Part shown: one piece after another, positions 60,208 through 64,000 of the stretch
Layout of the letters: the number at the start of each line of letters is the position of its first letter
Position numbering within the stretch: the stretch's first letter is position 1
DNA from: Bacillota bacterium
Lineage (GTDB): Bacteria > Bacillota > Clostridia > Acetivibrionales > DSM-1351
Reading direction: 5' to 3'
DNA length: 64,000 nt
NCBI GenBank assembly: GCA_023392075.1
Contig: JAEVZU010000250.1
Location: 1 to 64,000 of the forward strand
Made by a program: the position numbers and the translations under genes
The notes under the pieces: generated by a model
Told to the model about the DNA's origin: nothing
What the model saw: the letters and a program-made list of their open reading frames with translations, nothing else
Database searches by the model: none

Positions 60208-62403
60208 ATGAGCATGGCTACTCATAAAAACCTTGTTGAACAGGATATAGTTTCAACACTAGAAAATAACTACATGCCTTATGCAATGAGTGTTATCGTT
60301 TCCAGAGCGATACCTGAAATAGACGGCTTCAAGCCTTCACACAGAAAATTGCTGTATACCATGTACAAAATGGGGCTTTTAACAGGAAATAAGACCAAGT
60401 CTTCAAATATAGTCGGACAGACCATGAAGCTCAATCCCCATGGTGATATGGCTATCTATGAAACCATGGTCAGATTGACCAGAGGTAATAATGCGCTGCT
60501 TCATTCCTTTGTGGATTCCAAGGGTAATTTCGGTAAACAGTATTCAAGGGATATGAAATTTGCAGCGCCGCGTTATACCGAGGCTAAGCTGGACAAGCTG
60601 TGCGAAGAGATATTCAAGGATATTGATAAAAATACTGTAGAATTCATGGATAACTACGACGGGACCATGAAGGAACCGGTGCTTTTGCCTACTACATATC
60701 CCAATATTCTTGTAAATGCAAATCAGGGTATTGCAGTCGGTATGGCCAGCAATATATGCAGCTTTAATCTTGAGGAAATTTGTGAGACTACCTCTGCATT
60801 AATTGACAATACTGATCTTGTAATTGAAGACTATCTGAAAGCACCGGATTTTTCATCAGGAGGGCAGTTAATATATTCCGAAAAGGAAATCCGGGATATA
60901 TATGCAAATGGTAAAGGCGGCTTCAAGGTCCGGGCAAAGTATGAGTATGACAAGGAAAACAACTGTATAGAAGTCCGCGAAATCCCATATACGACAACTG
61001 TAGAAGCTATTATGGATCAGATTATCGACCTGATCAAGGCCGGAAAAATCAAGGAAATCACTGATGTGAGGGATGAGACCGATTTAAACGGTCTTAAGCT
61101 TACTCTGGATGTCAGAAAAAATACCGATCCGGACGCTTTGATGAACAAGCTTTTCAAGCTAACACCTCTGCAGGACAGTTTTAACTGTAACTTTAACATT
61201 CTTATTAGCGGCAAGCCAAGAGTTATGGGTGTCAGAACTATTTTAAACGAATGGCTGGCTTTCAGAGTTGATTGTATAAAGCGCCAGACACTTTATGACA
61301 TAGAGAAGAAGAGCGATAAGCTGCATCTTTTAATGGGTCTTAAAAAGATACTGATGGACATTGATAAAGCCATTGCCATAATCAGGGGTACCGAGCAGGA
61401 ATCTCTTGTTATACCCAATTTGATGAGCGGTTTTCAGATAGACGATATTCAGGCTGAATATATCGCTGAAATAAAACTCCGGAACCTGAACAAGGAATAT
61501 ATCCTGAACAGGGTCAGTGAAACTGATGACCTGGTGAAGGAAATTGCTGAACTTAAGGATATCTACGGCAATGAAAGCAAGGTAAAAAAGATCATTCAGA
61601 AACAGCTGAAGGAAATTGTCAAAAAGTTCGGGCAGCCAAGACGTACTGAAATTATTCATGAAGAACATGTAGAGGAAATAACCACAGAGCATTTGATTGA
61701 GGATTACAATCTGAAGATTTTCCTTACTGAACAGAATTACCTGAAGAAAATTGCGCTGGTTTCGCTCAGGGCAAATCCGGAGCACAAACTCAAGGATGAC
61801 GATGCAATTGTTCAGGAAATCGATACCCATAATAAAGCCGATCTGCTGCTTTTTTCAAATAAATTTAATGTCTACAAGTCAAAGATATACGATATACCTG
61901 ACTGCAAGGCCAGCAGCCTGGGAGAGTACCTGACAAACCTTTTGGGGCTGGAAAACGATGAAAAGATAATTTATGTTACGGCAACAGATAACTATGAGGG
62001 ATATATGCTGTTCTTCTACGAAAATGGTAAGGGCGCCAAGATAGAAATGTCCAGCTATGCTACAAAAACCAACAGAAAAAAGCTTGCCAATGCATACTAT
62101 GATGGTGCTTCGCTCGTCAGGATGATGTTTATGACCGAAGACATTGACCTTATAGCAACCAGCAGCATTAAAAAGGTTCTGGTTTTTAATACAGAAGGTA
62201 TTAATCCTAAATCTACAAGGGGTTCACAGGGCGTTCAGGTTCTGACCTCCAAAAAGGGAAGTACTCTGATTCGTATAAAGACCCTGGAAGAAATGCAGCT
62301 GACTGATTTGGATTACTACCGCACAAAGAATATCCCGGCAATCGGCTGTTACATTAAAGAAGAAGACAAGGCTGATATCCAATTGTCTTTGGACCTGGAA
62401 TAA
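60208..62403 (+). CDS. type II topoisomerase A subunit, divergent ParC/GyrA paralogue
   Basis: A 731-residue DNA cleavage subunit. The catalytic tyrosine is Y123 in AAPRYTEAKL, preceded by SKGNFGKQYSRDM. The HPHGD-like site reads LNPHGDMAIYE. A coiled-coil tower region (about 350-480) is followed by a short C-terminal beta-pinwheel (about 500-720), without a clear GyrA box (QRRGGKG), so decatenation rather than negative supercoiling is likely. It forms a pair with the B subunit 130 bases upstream. Both differ from standard ParC/ParE, and no other replication genes are near. Confidence 0.88.
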   Translation: MSMATHKNLVEQDIVSTLENNYMPYAMSVIVSRAIPEIDGFKPSHRKLLYTMYKMGLLTGNKTKSSNIVGQTMKLNPHGDMAIYETMVRLTRGNNALLHSFVDSKGNFGKQYSRDMKFAAPRYTEAKLDKLCEEIFKDIDKNTVEFMDNYDGTMKEPVLLPTTYPNILVNANQGIAVGMASNICSFNLEEICETTSALIDNTDLVIEDYLKAPDFSSGGQLIYSEKEIRDIYANGKGGFKVRAKYEYDKENNCIEVREIPYTTTVEAIMDQIIDLIKAGKIKEITDVRDETDLNGLKLTLDVRKNTDPDALMNKLFKLTPLQDSFNCNFNILISGKPRVMGVRTILNEWLAFRVDCIKRQTLYDIEKKSDKLHLLMGLKKILMDIDKAIAIIRGTEQESLVIPNLMSGFQIDDIQAEYIAEIKLRNLNKEYILNRVSETDDLVKEIAELKDIYGNESKVKKIIQKQLKEIVKKFGQPRRTEIIHEEHVEEITTEHLIEDYNLKIFLTEQNYLKKIALVSLRANPEHKLKDDDAIVQEIDTHNKADLLLFSNKFNVYKSKIYDIPDCKASSLGEYLTNLLGLENDEKIIYVTATDNYEGYMLFFYENGKGAKIEMSSYATKTNRKKLANAYYDGASLVRMMFMTEDIDLIATSSIKKVLVFNTEGINPKSTRGSQGVQVLTSKKGSTLIRIKTLEEMQLTDLDYYRTKNIPAIGCYIKEEDKADIQLSLDLE

Positions 62404-62429
62404 AACCGCACTGATTATTGGGAGGTAAA

Positions 62430-63059
62430 ATGCTTAATTTGTACATTACAAGACATGGAGAAACACAATGGAATGTTGAGGGGCGAATGCAGGGCTGGAA
62501 AAACTCCGAACTGACTTTAAAAGGGATCAGGAATGCCGAAGCCCTTGGAAAGCGTCTCGATAGTGTGGACATCAGTGTGATATATTCAAGTTCAAGCCAA
62601 AGAGCCGTACATACCGCAGAACTTATCCGAGGAAACAGGAAAATTGAGATAATTACCGATGAAAACCTCAGAGAAATCAACCTGGGAGAATGGGAAGGAA
62701 AAGCAAAAGATGAATTCAGTGAGTCTGACAAGGCGGGACTGGAGGTCTTCTGGAACATACCACATCAGTATAAGGCTGTCTCGGGAGAGGACTTCTTTCA
62801 GGTCAGAGCACGGATAGAGGCTGTTTTGAACAGAATTATAAGTGAAAATAGAGACTGCAGCATTCTCATAGTTACTCATGCCGTTATTGTTAAGACCATA
62901 ATGTCAATTTTTAATGGCATTCCCATTGAAGACCTGTGGAAACAGCCCTTTATACACGGTACAAGCCTAAGTGCAGTTGAAATAGACAATACATCCCAGG
63001 ACGGTAAGTTTAAAGCAAAAGTACTGATGGAAGGCGATATGTCCCATGCTGCCGAATAA
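62430..63059 (+). CDS. histidine phosphatase family protein
   Basis: A 209-residue phosphoglycerate-mutase-like phosphatase. It has the catalytic LYITRHGETQWNVEGRMQG (His about residue 8), the second arginine in VIYSSSSQRAVHTAE, the Glu in REINLGEWEG, and the second His in ILIVTHAVIVKTIM. Substrates of this family range from phosphosugars to alpha-ribazole phosphate (CobC); none is indicated here. ATG 62430 follows gggaggt, 26 bases after the topoisomerase gene, so it may be co-transcribed. Confidence 0.93.
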   Translation: MLNLYITRHGETQWNVEGRMQGWKNSELTLKGIRNAEALGKRLDSVDISVIYSSSSQRAVHTAELIRGNRKIEIITDENLREINLGEWEGKAKDEFSESDKAGLEVFWNIPHQYKAVSGEDFFQVRARIEAVLNRIISENRDCSILIVTHAVIVKTIMSIFNGIPIEDLWKQPFIHGTSLSAVEIDNTSQDGKFKAKVLMEGDMSHAAE

Positions 63060-63065
63060 ATTACC

Positions 63066-63088
63066 AAAGTCAATTAGTAATTGACTTT
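63066..63088. terminator. stem-loop between convergent genes
   Basis: aaagtcaatt pairs with aattgacttt around a three-base loop. It lies between the phosphatase and the MFS gene and overlaps the stop of the latter. Confidence 0.65.
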
Positions 63089-64000
63089 ACTCATGCAGTT
63101 CAGTGTTTTGCATAGCCGGTTGTTTCTGCTGTTTAGCTGTATGGAAGGATTTTTTCCTTCCGGTCATATACCTTGCAATGAATAAAATAGCGGCCAGCAG
63201 CCTGAAAGCCCCTACACATCCCAAGGCAATTACGATTGAAGTATGCTTGTAGAACCATACTCCGATAAGCGGGGAGATAAACTGGGATACGTTGATAAAA
63301 GTTGTGTATACTGCAATATTGATTGTTTTATTCTTTTGAGGAACAACTTCAATCAGATTTGCAAAAATGGCCAGGGTAAAGGCTGAAAAAGTAAGTCCGG
63401 TCACAGTACTTTGAAACAACAGCAAGTAGGGCGTCCTGACTAAAATAATTGTTAAGGCGTTGATGGCCAAACCCAGGGTGCCGAATATAAGTATTAAACG
63501 TGCCCCTCTTTTTTCAATTGCCTTTCCCCAAAAGGTGTAAGTCAGCACTCCCGCAAAACCGACAGCCACATTTACATAGCTCAGCCAGGCTTCATTGATC
63601 CCGATTACATCAACCTGGTAAATAAAAAATAAAGGCCAGCCCATATGCCAGGATACATGAAATATAAACGACAGGATAATAAAGATTCTGAACTCCTTAT
63701 AAACCAGCAGGTTGTTCAGACACTCCTTTATCATGACAAAACCGTTACTTTTATCCTCTCCGTTTTTTAAAACCGGAGAGGCGATAACCCTTTGGAGCAG
63801 CCAGCTTTGAATTAATGCCAGAATAAATGACAGGCAGAAGAACAGCTGGTACATAAGGATTCTTTCACTGTCGTTTTTAGGTATATACGCAAGTAACAGT
63901 CCCGCAGCCAGTGAAGTGCTTGTGCCTACAACGGTTGCTGCTCTTGTCCGCTTTGTAAAGGCCGGGTTGAATTGTGATACCATTACATCCGAGAAAAAAG
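63087..64000 (-). CDS. MFS transporter, C-terminal part (5' end outside window)
   Basis: About 300 residues are visible, with eight or more hydrophobic helices; the frame is open to the window edge, so the N-terminal part is missing. The start of the visible part, FFSDVMVSQFNPAFTKRTRAA, matches the conserved cytoplasmic loop region of major facilitator proteins, so the apparent ATG at 63983 is internal. The basic C-terminal tail is GRKKSFHTAKQQKQ. The substrate is unknown. Confidence 0.85.
   Translation of the reverse strand, partial: FFSDVMVSQFNPAFTKRTRAATVVGTSTSLAAGLLLAYIPKNDSERILMYQLFFCLSFILALIQSWLLQRVIASPVLKNGEDKSNGFVMIKECLNNLLVYKEFRIFIILSFIFHVSWHMGWPLFFIYQVDVIGINEAWLSYVNVAVGFAGVLTYTFWGKAIEKRGARLILIFGTLGLAINALTIILVRTPYLLLFQSTVTGLTFSAFTLAIFANLIEVVPQKNKTINIAVYTTFINVSQFISPLIGVWFYKHTSIVIALGCVGAFRLLAAILFIARYMTGRKKSFHTAKQQKQPAMQNTELHE

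Noticed and set aside
1..64000. CRISPR arrays, tRNA or rRNA genes, phage or transposase genes
   Set aside because: No regularly spaced short repeats, no cloverleaf or rRNA signatures and no integrase or transposase motifs were found by reading; the repeated sequences are dispersed elements with inverted ends.

Overview
The window looks like chromosome of a low-to-moderate GC, spore-forming, anaerobic member of the Clostridia. Probable spore proteins, an [FeFe] hydrogenase, X2 and S-layer-homology modules on a secreted glycosidase, LplB/YtcP/LipO-type sugar importers and AraC-type sugar regulators together point to the Ruminiclostridium / cellulolytic Clostridium group. That placement is inference from gene content. 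No rRNA, tRNA, CRISPR array, prophage or transposase gene was seen. Several families of short non-coding repeats are scattered between genes.

Layout. 1-8 kb: small regulator and exporter modules. These are a PadR regulator with a HAAS-type membrane protein, an FtsX-type ABC exporter divergent from a TetR regulator with three matching palindromic operators, and an ArsR regulator divergent from two flavoenzymes. 8-16 kb: small redox proteins (DUF1858, BFD-like [2Fe-2S]), an HsmA-type membrane protein, paired YdcZ transporters with a Crp/Fnr-type regulator, a DUF1646 transporter behind a structured leader (candidate Na+-I riboswitch), a repetitive DUF6385 protein, a TPR protein, a zinc ribbon, and a stand-alone infC that appears to start with ATT. 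16-18 kb: manganese catalase/CotJC family protein and an unusual fusion of an epoxyqueuosine-reductase-like Fe-S protein with a GNAT domain.

18.4-26.1 kb is the centrepiece: a flavin-based extracellular electron transfer (FLEET) locus. Its order is NDH-2, polyprenyl synthase, UbiA prenyltransferase, EetA-like, EetB-like, a PplA-like FMN-binding lipoprotein and an ApbE flavin transferase. Together these would pass electrons from NADH through a demethylmenaquinone-type quinone and covalently flavinylated surface proteins to external acceptors. The NDH-2 is fused to a four-helix DoxX-like membrane domain. The predicted outside loop of that domain carries four tandem copies of DAV[S/T]AAT, which closely resembles the motif that ApbE flavinylates. 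This is the best candidate in the window for something undescribed. Downstream lie a ferredoxin-type aldo/keto reductase and a hydrogenase with an altered L1 motif.

29-36 kb: a spore-type LysM/GH18 glycosidase, arginine decarboxylase, a large beta-helix surface protein and a thioredoxin-CcdA fusion. 36-58 kb: a glycan-use region with an AraC-type membrane regulator, an LplB/YtcP/LipO importer, GH95 fucosidase, SGNH hydrolase, a cell-wall-anchored GH27-like enzyme with SLH domains, a YesN-type response regulator without a kinase beside it, a second sugar importer and GH29 fucosidase. This is consistent with use of fucosylated, galactosylated plant glycans. 58-64 kb: a divergent second type II topoisomerase pair, a histidine phosphatase and a truncated MFS transporter.

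Three repeat families stand out. One is a 276-bp MITE-like element with 20-bp terminal inverted repeats (seven copies or remnants, one inside the FLEET operon). The second is a shorter element with 13-bp arms (two copies). The third is an element that ends in the Shine-Dalgarno of the following gene and whose other end could pair with that Shine-Dalgarno.
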